This document shows, piece after piece, positions 43,601-56,133 of a stretch of 64,000 bases of DNA. The position numbers and the translations under genes were made by a program. Numbering within the stretch: position 1 is the first letter of the stretch; each line of letters starts with the position of its first letter. The stretch is from Lichina pygmaea. Taxonomy: Eukaryota; Ascomycota; Lichinomycetes; Lichinales; Lichinaceae. The DNA lies in the NCBI GenBank assembly GCA_963422465.1, contig OY730174.1:3188914-3252913 (forward strand), written 5' to 3'. The notes below the pieces were generated by a model. That model did not search any database. It was not told where the DNA came from and worked only from the letters and a program-made list of their open reading frames with translations.

Positions 43601-45145
43601 TCTTGAGAGTTGTCCTTTCTGTTGGTGAGGTGCTACTGAGGACTCCTTCCCTCATCTGTCCACGCCTTCTGTGGCTGGTAACAGGTCTGATCTGTGTTGT
43701 TAGTGCAGTTCCTAAACATGAGTACTCCTATCTTCCAGTTAACAACTGGGTTGTGCTTCTTTAGCCAAGGCATCCCCAAGTAGATATCCTGAGTGGCCAA
43801 CTTGACAATATCAAGGTGGATCCTTTCAGTATAGTGTCTGGTAACTATTTCCATTGGCTGTGTCTCATGGCAGACTACCTCTGTCTGTCCATTTGCCATC
43901 GCAAGCTGATAGGGCTACTGCTTGTGTCTCCTTTCAGTGCCAAGGGTGTTGTAAAATTGTCTTGAAATGTAGTTTCCACTGGCTCCAGAGTCAACAAGTG
44001 CATATGTCCATATCAGTGTGTTGGCGTGTAGTGACACAGACAATCACAGGTGCTTTGTGTTGCTAGGGGTCATGTTGTTGAGCTTCTGATGTCACCCCTT
44101 GACAAGGGAGTTCAGTCTTTTCCTGATTGAAGTGTTTTTCCACTGACTGGGCAATGGGTCTAGCCATTCCCATCAGTCCTGAGGAATCTGTTCATGAATT
44201 TGTCTTGCTGATGCTTGTCACATCCAGGCTTGAGGCAGTACTGCCAATTGTTGATGTAGCAGTTGTGGTTGTTGTCTTGCTGTAGGAACATGAGGTGTTT
44301 GTGCCAGTCATGTGTGTGCCTGGAGAATGTGGTGTGTTGGTGTTTATCCCAGAGGTGGGTTTCACACACATCCTTCTTGCAATTAGCTCAATGTTTGTGG
44401 CAGGTGGTGTGGTAGGGTGAATGTCCTCCATACCTTTGTAGTTGTTTGTGGTAGGTGCAGTAGTGCTTTGTGCAAAACCCCTACTGTAGTTCACCATGCT
44501 GTAGGTTTTGTGGGTCTATGCTGTAAGCATAGCTTCCTCATAGTATTTCTTCTTTGATAGACATGGGTTTGTCTCAGTCCCTATCAGAGGTGGTTAAGAG
44601 CTCCTGTCCCTTGTCCTGACCTGTCTGTGGTAGGTCCTTGCCTCCTGATGTTGCCAGTTGGTGGGCTGCTTCTAATATCTGATCTTAGTCATCCTATTGT
44701 TCAAGAGATAGCTGAGCCTCTCCTGGTGAGTCCTCTGGCTTGATAATGTTCCAGTCTCCGTCAAGCATATTAAGTTGCTGTCAGTGTACCTTGTTCTTTG
44801 AACAACAGTCTTTCACCATGTTGCCTAGCTTGCCACAGGTATAGCACTTCAGTGCTTTCCTTTTTTTGTTGTTCCTTCTCTTTGTGAACCTTCCCTTGTG
44901 GTGGACTGCATCCAGTTCCATGGGTGCATAGCCATATAGGTCATGTGGCAGTGCCTTGTTAGACAGCTTGTAGTGGTTGCTCACATGCTATACAGGGTGG
45001 CTGTATTCTCTGTCATGGTGTTTCTCTATCACTTGCTTGAATAGTTTGTTATCAATGTTGATTGCTTGTGTGATGAGCTTGTCCAGTGTGTTGACCACTT
45101 GTCTGTTGAAGGTGATTTCATCCTTCATGTTTTCCTTGAGTCCAA

Positions 45146-45447
45146 TGTGACAAGGCAATAGCAGAGCAGAACTCAAGCCTAACTGATTTGGTAACCTTGA
45201 CCTGACTTGGCTTGAGACTTGAGACTTGGATTGATGTACAAGACAAAAGACAAGGAAGGAAGAAAAAAAGAAAAGAAGAGAAGAAGCTGGGATAGCAGGA
45301 GAAGTTCTTATAGGCAGAGGATCAGATAACAGTGGAGCAAACAGGCAACAGTGCAGATAGAACTTTCCAGCAAGGTGTGTGCAGATGGAACTTCCTGGCA
45401 AGGTGTGTGACTTGTGCCAGATATACAACTAGGCCAGAACTGTGACA
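45146..45447 (-). repeat. E7 3' LTR, type C (302 bp)
   Basis: Begins TGTGACAAGGCAATAGCAG on the + strand. It contains a near-perfect ~28-bp tandem doubling (GTGCAGAT(A/G)GAACTT..., about 45350-45408) that is single in the E8 LTR. Confidence 0.88.
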
Positions 45448-46490
45448 TTACCCCCCTCCTTCACATAGCAAACTCCTGTGAGCCTTAGGCCACTTGTGAG
45501 TGTAGTTCTGTAGCTGTGGTTTTCTTGGGTATTTCTCATGGAAGTTGTAGATAGTGTCTTTGGTGTTGTCAAGATACTGAATAGACTCTTCAGTAGTATC
45601 TTCAATTGGCCATCCAGACTATTTGACCAGGTACTTAAACTTCTGTCAAGATGTTGCTGGCTTGGAGTCAAGGATTTCTTCAACCTGGAACTTTTTATCT
45701 ATGTCTTGACTAATGACAGGGCCAGAGTGTTTATTTGATTGGCCAGAGATAGGATTAGCAGGTGTCAGATGTAGAAGGGAAACATGAAAGACAGAGTGGA
45801 TCTTGAGAGTGTGTGGAAGCTCCAGATAGCAGGCACAGCTTCTGACTGTTTTCAACACCTTGAATAGTCCAATCCACTTGTTGTCAAGCTTTTTGCATGG
45901 GTGGCGTGTCCTGATGTTCTTGGTATTCAGCCAAACAAGATCTCCAGTTTGATAGGACAGTGACAGGACTTGATGCAAATTGGCAGTGTGAGCTTGAGCT
46001 TCCTGGGATAGTCAGAGTTCAGCTTACAACTGTTCCAGAATCTACATTATTTCTCCAGAGATTTCCATAGCATCTTGGTTGCAGGCTTCACTCATGGGTG
46101 TGATGCTGAGCTGTAGATAGAACTCTTTGTTAGCAAAGAACAGTGATATGCCAGAGGAATCAGACTGGGAGTTGTTCTGTGTGAACTCTGCCAGAGGAAG
46201 CTATTGGACCCAGTCATCTTGGAGATAGTTGACATAGAATCTCAGGTAGTGTTCAAGCTTCTGATTCTCTTGTTCTGTCTGACTATCTATCTCTGGGTGG
46301 TGTCCTGAGGATAGTTGTAGCATGATGTTGAGATGGGCACAGAGTACTTTCCAGAATAAGCTGACAAACTGACCTTCTCTGTCTGAGACAATACTCCTGG
46401 GTAAGCCATGGGTACAGACAACAAACTGGATGAACATCCAGACAAGATGCAAGGTTGTTATCTCAGCACATGGCACAAAGTGGTGTTTTT
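45146..46490 (-). mobile_element. E7: chromodomain Ty3/gypsy fossil, LTR type C, inserted in E3
   Basis: The 3' LTR is 45146-45447 (302 bp, ends TGTGACA...TGTGACA on the + strand), next to a purine tract on the element's strand (GAAGGAGGGGGGTAA). A chromodomain/GPY-type integrase end (FHVSLLHLTPANPISGQS) and the integrase core (GLPRSIVSDREGQF) follow. E4 interrupts it at 46491. The left target copy is about TCCAA (45141-45145). It is broken and the rest lies beyond the window. Confidence 0.85.
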
Positions 46491-47073
46491 TGTTACGACC
46501 CAGGAGGAACACAGTCTTTATACTCACAGAAAGCAGCAGACAGGATACTGGACAGAAGTACCAGGTGGCATAACACGGGAAACAGTCACGTGACCGGCGA
46601 GACTGACCAGGGGGTGCTTGCCGCAGCATGCATATACGTGAGCCAAGTGAGCAGAGCTCGCCCAGCTTGCCACAGCATGCATGAACAGTGAGCAAAGTGA
46701 GCAGAGCTTTCCCAGCTCACCGCAGCATGCATGAACAGTAAGCAAAGTGAGCAGAGCTTGCCCAGCTCACTGCAGCATGCATGAACAAGTGAGCAAAGTG
46801 AGCAGAGCTCACTGAGCTCACAGACTGAGCACTATATAGTCCGGTGATAGTTCCCTTATGGAACAATTGTCTTCAACTCATGTTGTGATCCAGACAACTA
46901 GATCTACTTCAATACAATCCTTTTGTACAAAGCCATTGATCAGGTGTCACCACCACCACGTTCCACCAAACCCCTTCATGCTTCTTGACACTTCTCCTGC
47001 AAGAACCAACCCACCTTCCACATCTCACCCTAATCCTATACTCAGATAGGATAGTACAGTACAGACTGCAACA
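46491..47073 (+). repeat. E4 5' LTR, type A (583 bp) with amplified U3 repeats
   Basis: TGTTACGACC...CTGCAACA. About four ~50-bp U3 units (about 46620-46810) combine GCATGCATGAA with GAGCAAAGTGAGCAGAGC. A GTCACGTGAC site lies upstream of them. Confidence 0.92.
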
Positions 47074-48060
47074 CTTTGAAGACCCTCAAGGATGAGTACC
47101 TCAGGAGCAACCAACCCTGGATTCCCAGATAGAAAGATTAGTGTCGCCAAGCCAGACCTGTTCTACAGTGAAAGAAACAAGGTTGATGACTGGCTTATGC
47201 AACTCCAAGTCTACTTCCAATTCCAACCAGAGACAAAGCTGCCTAAAGAGAAGTGGCCCCTCTTCGCAACCACTTACATGAGAGGTAATACTTATTGATG
47301 GATCAAGCCCTACGTCAACAAACATCTCTCAGGAAACAGAGACCATGACAGCATAACAGAATAGATGACAAAATGGACATGATTCAGGGACAAGATCAGA
47401 AGAATTCTTGGACTATCTAACAAAGACAAAGTAGCTATACAAATGACCCAGCACATCAAGCAACAACACTCAGCCACAGAGTACACCACACAGTTCAAAC
47501 AATACTCAGTACTGACTGATTGGGATAACAATACTCTGATGGTCATGTACTGACGTCACAACTCTTCCCAGAACCACACTGTTCAAGGACCATCACTTTT
47601 GGCAAAGACGGCATTTTGTCATATGTTCTGGAAAACAGCCGACATCCTGTCCCGACCCACCCAAACCTTAAGGTGAAAACCCATCACCTTTGAGAATCAC
47701 ACGTGATTGTCAAAAGTTGTGATCTTGGGATCCATGATGTTTTTCTTCAACAACCAGCAATCCAGCCACAACCAGAGAGAGAGAGTCTCAGGATAAGAGG
47801 AATGGTTAGAGTCTGACTGACTCTGGAGCTAGCAGAGTCCTTGACTCAAGGAAAGTCTAGATAGGGGGTCTGGTCTCTAGTCTAGGCAAATACTCCTAGC
47901 TTTACCCAGAGCTTAGTTGGAATAAGCTGCCCAGGAAAGTCTAGTCTTGGGGTCTGGTCCCAGAACTAGATTATTACTGGTGGGAAACCAGGTGACTCCT
48001 CTCTCTCTGGCACTACTTCACAGACTGGAAACAGTTGACCTGTGCCAAGCAAGCTCCACC

Positions 48061-49455
48061 ATGGCACTAAAAAAGAAAAAACCCACTTCTTTAGAAACCA
48101 ATCCCAGAGCACCACTAGCCACACCAGCTTCCAGTCTCTCTAACACTCAAGCTAGTTCTCCCACCACTGAAAGTACTATACAGAAAGACTGGGAACTTCT
48201 TAACTCCTGGCTAAAAACCCAAACAGTTCCAGAACCAGTCAGAAAAAGCTGGGAGAACCTCAAGCAAAAACTCTCTGCAGAGCTGCAGACTAGCACTGTC
48301 CAGCCTCTACCCTCTGGCATTACCAACAAGATTATCCAGGAACTTGAAAACCTCAACAAACGTCTAGATAGACAAGAGGCAAAACTATCTTATGCACAGG
48401 CAGCTGCAAAAACTTCCTCTGCTCAAATTCCACTAGCTTCCAGAATTCTCAAAGAGGTTCTGGTACACCCTGGGCACCAGACTCCAGACATGGCCAACAG
48501 AACCCATGTCCAGCTCTTCCAAGTCCTCCAAGACAGACTCCCAAGCCCTTATAACAAACAGATCAGGGCAGTGAGAAAACTCCCATCAGGGGATATTCTT
48601 ATTCACACAGAGAGCCAGGAAACTAAGCTTTTTCTGGAAAAGGATTCCTCCTGGACTGCAACTATCTTCAACACAAAGGCAATAGTCCAGCCCAAGAGAT
48701 TCCCAGTTCTGGTTCATGGAGTCAGAACAGCAGATATCCAGCCAGAGAATCTGGAGGACACCTGCAAAAAAATCCAGACTAGCAACCCTTCTCTTGGCAA
48801 ACAGATCACTATTCTGAGAGTATATTGGTCCAAGAAATCCATAGCTCAAAAGAAACAGGTCACCTCTCTTCACCTGGATCTCTCTACTCCCCAACAGGCC
48901 AATCTTCTTATTGAGAATAAACTAGTGCTGGGACACAGACTACATGAAGTGGAACCCTTCCTGGCAAATACAGTTATTGCACAATGCTTCAAGTGCTTTG
49001 GCTATGGCCACCAAGCTCATGCCTGCAGGAACAGAACTGCCTGTGGAGCATGTGGTGGACAACATAAGAGGAGAGCATGCCCAATTCCTGAAAACTTGCT
49101 GAAACCAAAATACTGCAATTGCCAGGGATCTCACCCAGCCTGGGCTATCACATGCCCAGTACGCCAGGAAGCAGCCAAGAAAGCCAGGGAAGCTTGGATT
49201 TCACGCCCAGGGAAGTATGAGATCCCAATCTCTACATCTCTGACACCAGTACCCCAATCTCCAGCTACATCTTTCTCTTTCTCCCAGCCACTCCCAGGGG
49301 GGAAAAAACATAAAACAGCTGAGCCAACCAGAAGCTCAGAGAGAATCAGAGGAAGCTGTCCAGAAGTTCAAATTCTTGGGGCAAGATCAACAAATAATAA
49401 GGGAAAAGTATCAGCTAACCCTTTCAAGATCTTTGAAGATAAGATGTCTACATGA
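48061..49455 (+). CDS. LINE-2 ORF1 protein (gag-like, CCHC knuckles)
   Basis: 464 aa, intact. It starts MALKKKKPTSLETN. The middle region (LASRILKEVLVHPGHQTPD, RAVRKLPSGDILIHTES) and three knuckles (CFKCFGYGHQAHAC, CGACGGQHKRRAC and CNCQGSHPAWAITC) match LINE-1 ORF1. The stop overlaps the ORF2 ATG (ATGA, 49452-49455). A longer in-frame extension to 47947 is not supported by LINE-1. Confidence 0.9.
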   Translation: MALKKKKPTSLETNPRAPLATPASSLSNTQASSPTTESTIQKDWELLNSWLKTQTVPEPVRKSWENLKQKLSAELQTSTVQPLPSGITNKIIQELENLNKRLDRQEAKLSYAQAAAKTSSAQIPLASRILKEVLVHPGHQTPDMANRTHVQLFQVLQDRLPSPYNKQIRAVRKLPSGDILIHTESQETKLFLEKDSSWTATIFNTKAIVQPKRFPVLVHGVRTADIQPENLEDTCKKIQTSNPSLGKQITILRVYWSKKSIAQKKQVTSLHLDLSTPQQANLLIENKLVLGHRLHEVEPFLANTVIAQCFKCFGYGHQAHACRNRTACGACGGQHKRRACPIPENLLKPKYCNCQGSHPAWAITCPVRQEAAKKAREAWISRPGKYEIPISTSLTPVPQSPATSFSFSQPLPGGKKHKTAEPTRSSERIRGSCPEVQILGARSTNNKGKVSANPFKIFEDKMST

Positions 49456-49589
49456 AAGACTCAAAGCTCACACTTCTCCAGTATAATGTGCAAAAAGGCC
49501 AATCAGTCCAAGAGCTACTTCTAGCAACCTCAGCTCTTCAAGAGGTGGACATTATTGCACTTCAAGAACTCTGGAAAAACCCTCACCTG

Positions 49590-50190
49590 TGTTACAACCC
49601 AGGGGATGGGAGCCACTTATTTATAGGCAATCAGGCTGTGGGCCAGGCAAGAGGACACCATGGAAGTCAAGTGACCAACCAACAAGGGGTCACGTGACTG
49701 TCAAGACACACACAGAAGTCTTGACACAGCATGCATGAAGTATCAAGACAATCTCACCAGTCTTGACGCAGGATGCATGAAGCATCAAGACAATCTCACC
49801 AGTCTCAAGGCAGGATGCATGAAGCATTGAGACAACCTCACCAGTCTTGACGCAGGGTGCATAACATGGTGGGACTGTCGAGACAATCTCACCCATCTTG
49901 ACGTCAAGACTGTCAAGACAATCTTGATTGTCTTGACAGGCCAGCACTATATAGTCTAGTGATAGTTCCCTTATAGAACAATTGTCTTCAACTCATGTTG
50001 TGATCCAGACAACTAGATCTACTTCAATACAATCCTTTTGTACGAAGCTATTAATCAGGTGTCACCACCACCATGTTCCACCAAACCCCTTCGCACTTCT
50101 TGACACTCCTCTCCTGCGAGAACCAACCTGCCTTCCACCTCTTACCCTAATCCTATACTTGGATAGGACAGTACAGTACAGACTGCAACA
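49590..50190 (+). repeat. E5 5' LTR, type B (601 bp)
   Basis: TGTTACAACCCAGGGG...CTGCAACA, with GTCACGTGAC and 42-bp U3 units. TATATA is at 49948 and GTCTTCAA at 49984, again 36 bp apart. The leader word TTGAAGAC is at 50193-50200. Confidence 0.94.
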
Positions 50191-53100
50191 CTTTGAAGAC
50201 CCTCAAGGATGAGTACCTCAGGAGTAACCAACCCCAACTTCCCAGATGGAAAGATTAGCGTTGTCAAGCCAGACCTGTTCTACAGCGAAAGGAACAAGGT
50301 TGATGACTGGCTCATGCAACTCCAAGTCTACTTTCAATTCCAACCAGAGACAAAGCTGCCTAAGGAAAAGTGGCCCCTCTTCGCAACCACTTACATGAGA
50401 GGCAATGCTTATTGATGGATCAAGCCCTACGTCAACAAACATCTCTCAGGAAACAGAGACCATGACAGTACAACAGAATGGATGACAAAATAGACACAAT
50501 TCAAGGACAAGATCAAAAGAATCCTTGGACTATCTAACAAAGACAAAGTGGCTATACAAATGATCCAGCACATCAAGCAACAACACTCAGCCACAGAGTA
50601 CACCACACAGTTCAAACAATACTCAGTACTGACTGACTGGGACAATGACACCCTGATGGTCATGTACTGACATGGACTCAAGGAAAACATGAAGGATAAA
50701 ATCACCTTGGACAGACAAGTGGTCAACACACTGGATGAACTCATCACACAAGCAATCAACATCAATAACAAACTATTCGAGTGAGCGATGGAGAAACACC
50801 ATGACAGAGGATACAGCCACCCTGCATGGCATGTGAGCAACCACTACAAGCTGCCTAACAAGGCACCACCACATGACCCATATGGCTATGCACCCATGGA
50901 ACTGGATGCAGTCCACCACAAGGGAAGGTTCACGAAGGGAAGGAACAACAAAAAAGGGAAAGCACTGAAGTGCTATGCCTGTGGCAAGCTAGGCCACATG
51001 GTGAAAGACTGTTGTTCAAAGAACAAGGTGCACTGACAGCAACTTAATACACTTGACAGAGACTGGAATGTCATCAAGCCAGAGGACCCACCAGAAGAGG
51101 CTCAGCTATCCCTTGAACAATAGGACAACTACAATCAGACATTGGAAGTAGCCCACCAACTGGCAACATCAGGAGGCAAGGACCTACCAGAACAGACAGG
51201 TCAGGACAAGGGACAGGAGCCCTTAACCACCTCTGATAGGGACTGAGATGAACCTGTGTCTATCAAAGAAGAAATACCACAAGGAAGCTATGCTTACAGC
51301 ATGGACCCACGAAATCTATGGCACGGCGAACTACAGTGGAGGTTTTGCATGAAGCACTACTGCACCTACCATGAACAACTACAAAGGTACAGAGGACATT
51401 CACCCTCCCACACCACCTGCCACAAGCATTGGGTCAATTGCGAGAAGGATGTGTGTGAGATCTATCTTTGGGACAAACACCAACACACCGCATTCTCTGG
51501 GCACACACAAGATTAGCACAAACACCTCATGTTCCTACAGCAAGGCAACAACCACAACTGCTATGTCAACAATTGGCAGTACTGCCTCAAGCCTGGATGT
51601 GACAAGCATCAGCAAGACAAATTCATGAATGGATTCCTCAGGACTGATGGGAATAGCTGGACCTATTGCCCAGTCAGTGGAAAGACACTTCAATCAGGAA
51701 AAGACTGAACTCTCTTGTCAAGGGGTGACATCAGGAGCTCAACAACATGACCCCTAGCAACGCAAAGCACCTGTGATTACCTGTGTCACTACACACCAAC
51801 ACGCCAGTACAGACATACACACTTGTTGACTCTGGAGCCAGTGGAAACTACATCTCAAGACAACTTTACAACACCCTTGGCACTGGAAGGAGATGTAAGC
51901 AGCAGCCCTATCAGCTTGTGATGGCAAATAGACAGACAGAGCTAGTCTGCTATGAGACACAGACAATGGAAATAGTTACCGGACACCATGCTGAAAGAAT
52001 CCACCTTGATATTGTTGAGTTGGCCACTCAGGATATCTATTTGGGGATGCCTTGGCTAAAGAAGCACAACCCAGTTGTTAACTGGAAGACAGGAGTACTC
52101 ATGTTTAGGAACTGCACTAACAACACAGCTCAGACCTGTTACCAGCTGCAGAAGGTGTGGACAGATAAGGGAAGAAGTCCTCAGTGGAACCTCACCGACA
52201 GAAAGGATAACTCTCAAGAGAAGAGGTCTGCCTTGACAGGCACACCCCAGAACCAGGTGGCCAAACAGTCAGAGATAAAGAGAGAGGAAGTTGTTAACCC
52301 TCTGGAGATCTCTGAAGAGTACCAACCTGGGTATGATAACCTCTTTCAGGAAGAGACAACAACAGCAGTGTTGCCTAAGCACCAACCTTGGGATCATGAG
52401 ATCAAGTTGCAACCAGAGATAGAGCCAGGATTTGGACCAATTTACCAGTTATCAGAGAAAGAGCTCCAAGTACTTCGCGAGTACCTGGAGGAAAACCTGA
52501 AAAAAAGTTTCATTCAAGAATCTCAATCGCCAGCAGGATACCCGATACTATTTGCACCAAAGAAAGACAGAAGTCTTCGACTTTGTGTGGATTACAGGAA
52601 ACTCAACAACATTACCATCAAGAACTGATATCTGTTGCCAAATGCGAACAAATTGCGAGACAGGATCAGCCAAGCCACAATCTTTACCAAGCTGGACTTG
52701 AAAGGAGTATACAACCTGATACACATGAAAGAAGGAGAAGAATGGAAAACAGTCTTCAGAACCTGATACAGACACTACAAGTATCTGGTTATGCTATTCA
52801 GACTCACAAACACACCAGCAACATGTCAGGCATTGATCAACAACATTATCAGAGTACACCTGGACCAAACAGTTATTGCCTACTTGGACAATATTCTTGT
52901 CTACTCAAACACGCAACAGGAACATACCAAACATGTGAAGGATGTTCTACGATGCCTACAAAAGGTAGGGCTTAAGCTCAACCTGAAGAAATACAACTTC
53001 AACAAACCAGAAGTTGAATTCCTCAGATACATTATAGGAATTGAAGGGATCAAGATCAACCCTGAGAAAATCAAAGTGATTCAGCAATAGCTAACACTGA

Positions 53101-55159
53101 CATCAGTTAAGGAAGTACAAGCCTTCCTAGGATTTGCCAACTTCAACTGACAGTTTATAAAGAACTACTCATAGATGGCAACACCACTGACAGAACTCAC
53201 AAAGAAGGACATGGAGTACCAGTGGACAGAGAGACAACAAAAAACATTCCAACAGCTCAAGGACACTTGCACCAAGGAACCAGTTCTTCTCAACTTCAAG
53301 ACAGGCCAACCAACATGAATCAAGACAGACACTTCAGATCAGGCAGTGGGAGCATGTCTATACCAACAGGCAGACAGTAAGTGGCACCCAGTTGCCTACT
53401 ACTCACAAAAAATAACACAAGCAGAACAAAACTATGATATCCATGACAAAGAGCTACTGGCAGTTGTCAACACACTTGAACACTGGAGAGTGTACGTGGA
53501 AAGCAGTTCCAAACTCACTATTCTCACAGACCACAAGAATCTGACAACATTCACGACAACCAAGAAGCTGAACAGACAGCAAGTCAGATGGGCTGAACTC
53601 CTAGGGCAACACAAGTTCAAGATCTTGTACACCCCTGGACGAGACAATGGGAGAGCAGACACACTAAGCTGACAAAAAGACCACATGGAAGATGATGAAC
53701 ACCAAGGAATGATCTTACAGCAGGACCAGCAAGGAAACCTGGTGCCTCAACCACAGATCAACAAGCTCACAGCAGAAGACACTGAAGAACTAATAAGGAA
53801 CTACCATGATAATCCAGTACATGGTCACCCAGGAATCTCCAAGACCACAGACCTTATCCAACAGGCAGGGAACAATGTCATTAACCTCTGACAACATGTC
53901 ACAAGCTACATCAGCAAGTGTCTACTATGCCAGAAAAACAAACATAGAAGACATAAGCTATACAGAGAAGAACATCTGAACACGATACCGAGAGGCCTGT
54001 GGGAAGATATGTCAATAGACTTCATCACAAAGTTACCCAAGTCTAAAGACCCAGTCACAGGAATCACCTATGACTTGATTATGGTGATAGTGGACAGATT
54101 CACAAAATATCTAATAGCAGTACTATTCAAGAAGACCCACACAGCAGAACAGTTGGGACACCTCTTACTGGACAGATTGGTCAGAGACCACAGAGTTCCA
54201 ATCATGATCATTACAGACAGAGACAAACTCTTCACATCCAACTACTGGAAGACAATCAGTGCAGCCATGGGAACAAAACCCAAAATGTCTACAGCCTATC
54301 ACCCATGAACTGACAGCCAGACAGAGCAAGCAAACCAAGTCCTGGAGACTTACTTACAGCATTACATCAACAAGACCCACAGCAATTGGGTATAGTTATT
54401 ACCAGTGGCACAGCTGGCAATCAACCAGCACAGATCAGACTCAACAAAGGAATCACCATTTTTTACTAATTTTGGACAACATGTGAACATCGGGATGCCA
54501 AGCAGAGCTTCACCAAACACAGAGAAAGCACTCCAACATGACAAGCTTCTACAACAAACACACATGATGATGAGGCACTACCTTCAAGAGACCTCAGAAA
54601 GAATGCAACATCAAATAGACAAGAAATCCAAAATGGCACCTCAGCTAAAGAAGGGGGATAAAGTCTACCTTCTCACAAGAAATTAGAAAACAAAGAAAGC
54701 AAGAACAAAGAAACTGGACTATGTCAAGGTCAGACCATTTTCGGTTGAAGAAAAAACCAGACCAGTCAATGTCAGACTGCGACTACTGAAAGACGCTTGG
54801 GTACACCCAAACTTTCACATCTCAATGATCAAATTAGCTGACCAGAGCACACCCTTGCAGGAAACATTTCATTACCAACCAGAGGAAGAACAGGAATTCA
54901 AGGTCAAACAGATCTTGAAAAGAAAAGGTCAGTGATACCTTGTCAAGTGGAAAAACTACCCAGACTCAGAAAATACCTGGGAACCACTCAGGAACCTCAC
55001 GAACTGCCAGCTCCTCCTGCAGCAGTTCCGGCAGAGGCAGGACTGAACAGCTCAGCCTGCAGCGCGGACATGTCAATAACTGTCACCGACAAGTCTTCAC
55101 CATCCACCTCTATTTCAGCAACAAGGCACTGGAGCTTCTTCTTTGCTCAACCCTCAGCA

Positions 55160-55488
55160 CCCTCAAGAACCTTTCGCTTTCAGGACACACAAGCCTGCAG
55201 CTCAGCAAGCTGCTCAACAAGAGCATCCCGCTTGGCCTCATCAACAGCCAAATCCTCGCAAAGGTTATCTCAAGTCATGTTCAGCGACTCCCAAGAAAGT
55301 GACACACAGGACTTCCCACAATGAGTGCATTCAGCGCACTTCAAGTTATTGTTGTTGTCAGACATTCGGAAGCAGGGCTTGTGGTTCAAAACACAGAAGT
55401 CACACAGAGCAAGTGACACAAAGTTATGATCACAGATCTGGGCTGCCAGTTGGTTTCAGTAAGCAGAGGCACATGATTTTGCAGACAT
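55160..55488 (-). other. E5 antisense Zn2Cys6-like stretch (type B version)
   Basis: On the strand opposite E5, with an ATG at 55488, about 45 bp from the 3' LTR. It contains CDFCVLNHKPCFRM and NNLKCAECTHCGKSC with the same six-cysteine spacing as E1 and E3. It is broken elsewhere. Confidence 0.66.
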
Positions 55489-55532
55489 ACTCAAGAATTC
55501 ATCAGGATGATGAATGAAGGAGAGGAGAGTAG

Positions 55533-56133
55533 TGTTACAACCCAGGGGATGGGAGCCACTCATTTATAGGCAATCAGGCCCTGGGCCAGGCAAGAGGACA
55601 CCATGGAAGTCAAGTGACCAACCAACAAGGGGTCACGTGACTGTCAAGACACACACAGGAGTCTTGACACAGCATGCATGAAGCATCAAGACAATCTCAC
55701 CAGTCTTGACGCAGGATGCATAAAGCATCAAGACAATCTCACCAGTCTTGACGCAGGATGCATGAAGCATTGAGACAACCTCACCAGTCTTGACGCAGGG
55801 TGCATAACATGGTGGGACTGTCAAGACAATCTCACCCGTCTCAATGTTGAGACTGTCGAGACAATCTTGATTGTCTCAACAGGCCAGCACTATATAGTCT
55901 GGTGATAGTTCCCTTATGGAACAATCATCTTCAACTCATGTTGTGATCCAGACAACTAGATCTACTTCAATACAATCCTTTTGTACGAAGCCATTGATCA
56001 GGTGTCACCACCACCACGTTCCACCAAACTCCTTCGCACTCCTTGACACTCCTCTCCTGCGAGAACCAACCCACCTTCCACCTCTCACCCTAATCCTATA
56101 CTCGGATAGGACAGTACAGTACAGACTGCAACA
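55533..56133 (+). repeat. E5 3' LTR, type B (601 bp)
   Basis: It starts TGTTACAACCCAGGGG after GGAGAGGAGAGTAG and ends ACTGCAACA. It is followed by the duplication ACCTG. Confidence 0.94.

Larger units (their letters stand above)
39635..45145 (-). mobile_element. E3: chromodomain Ty3/gypsy fossil, LTR type B, inserted in E0
   Basis: The 3' LTR is 39635-40287. Internal parts, read upward: the antisense Zn2Cys6-like frame (40332-40640, + strand), chromodomain (about 40800-40960), integrase (about 41425-41811), RNase H (about 42200-42500), reverse transcriptase (about 42670-43450), protease (about 43630-44040), Cys/His-rich module (about 44160-44500) and gag with CYTCGKLGNMVKDC (about 44850). 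E7 interrupts it at 45146. The left target copy is TAGTG (39630-39634). Its gag start and 5' LTR should lie beyond the window. It is broken. Confidence 0.88.
49590..56133 (+). mobile_element. E5: most complete chromodomain Ty3/gypsy fossil, LTR type B
   Basis: 6544 bp inserted near the start of LINE-2 ORF2. The target duplication is ACCTG (49585-49589 and 56134-56138). Both LTRs are 601 bp and differ at about 30 positions by eye, nearly all transitions. Parts in order: gag from 50209 with CYACGKLGHMVKDC (about 50980), Cys/His-rich module (about 51280-51630), protease ([12 protein letters not shown], about 51830), reverse transcriptase (about 52380-53090), RNase H (about 53340-53670), integrase (about 53930-54500, SIDFITKLPKSKDPVTGI), chromodomain (about 54890-55020), antisense stretch and 3' LTR. 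It is broken in many places. It must be younger than LINE-2. Confidence 0.95.
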
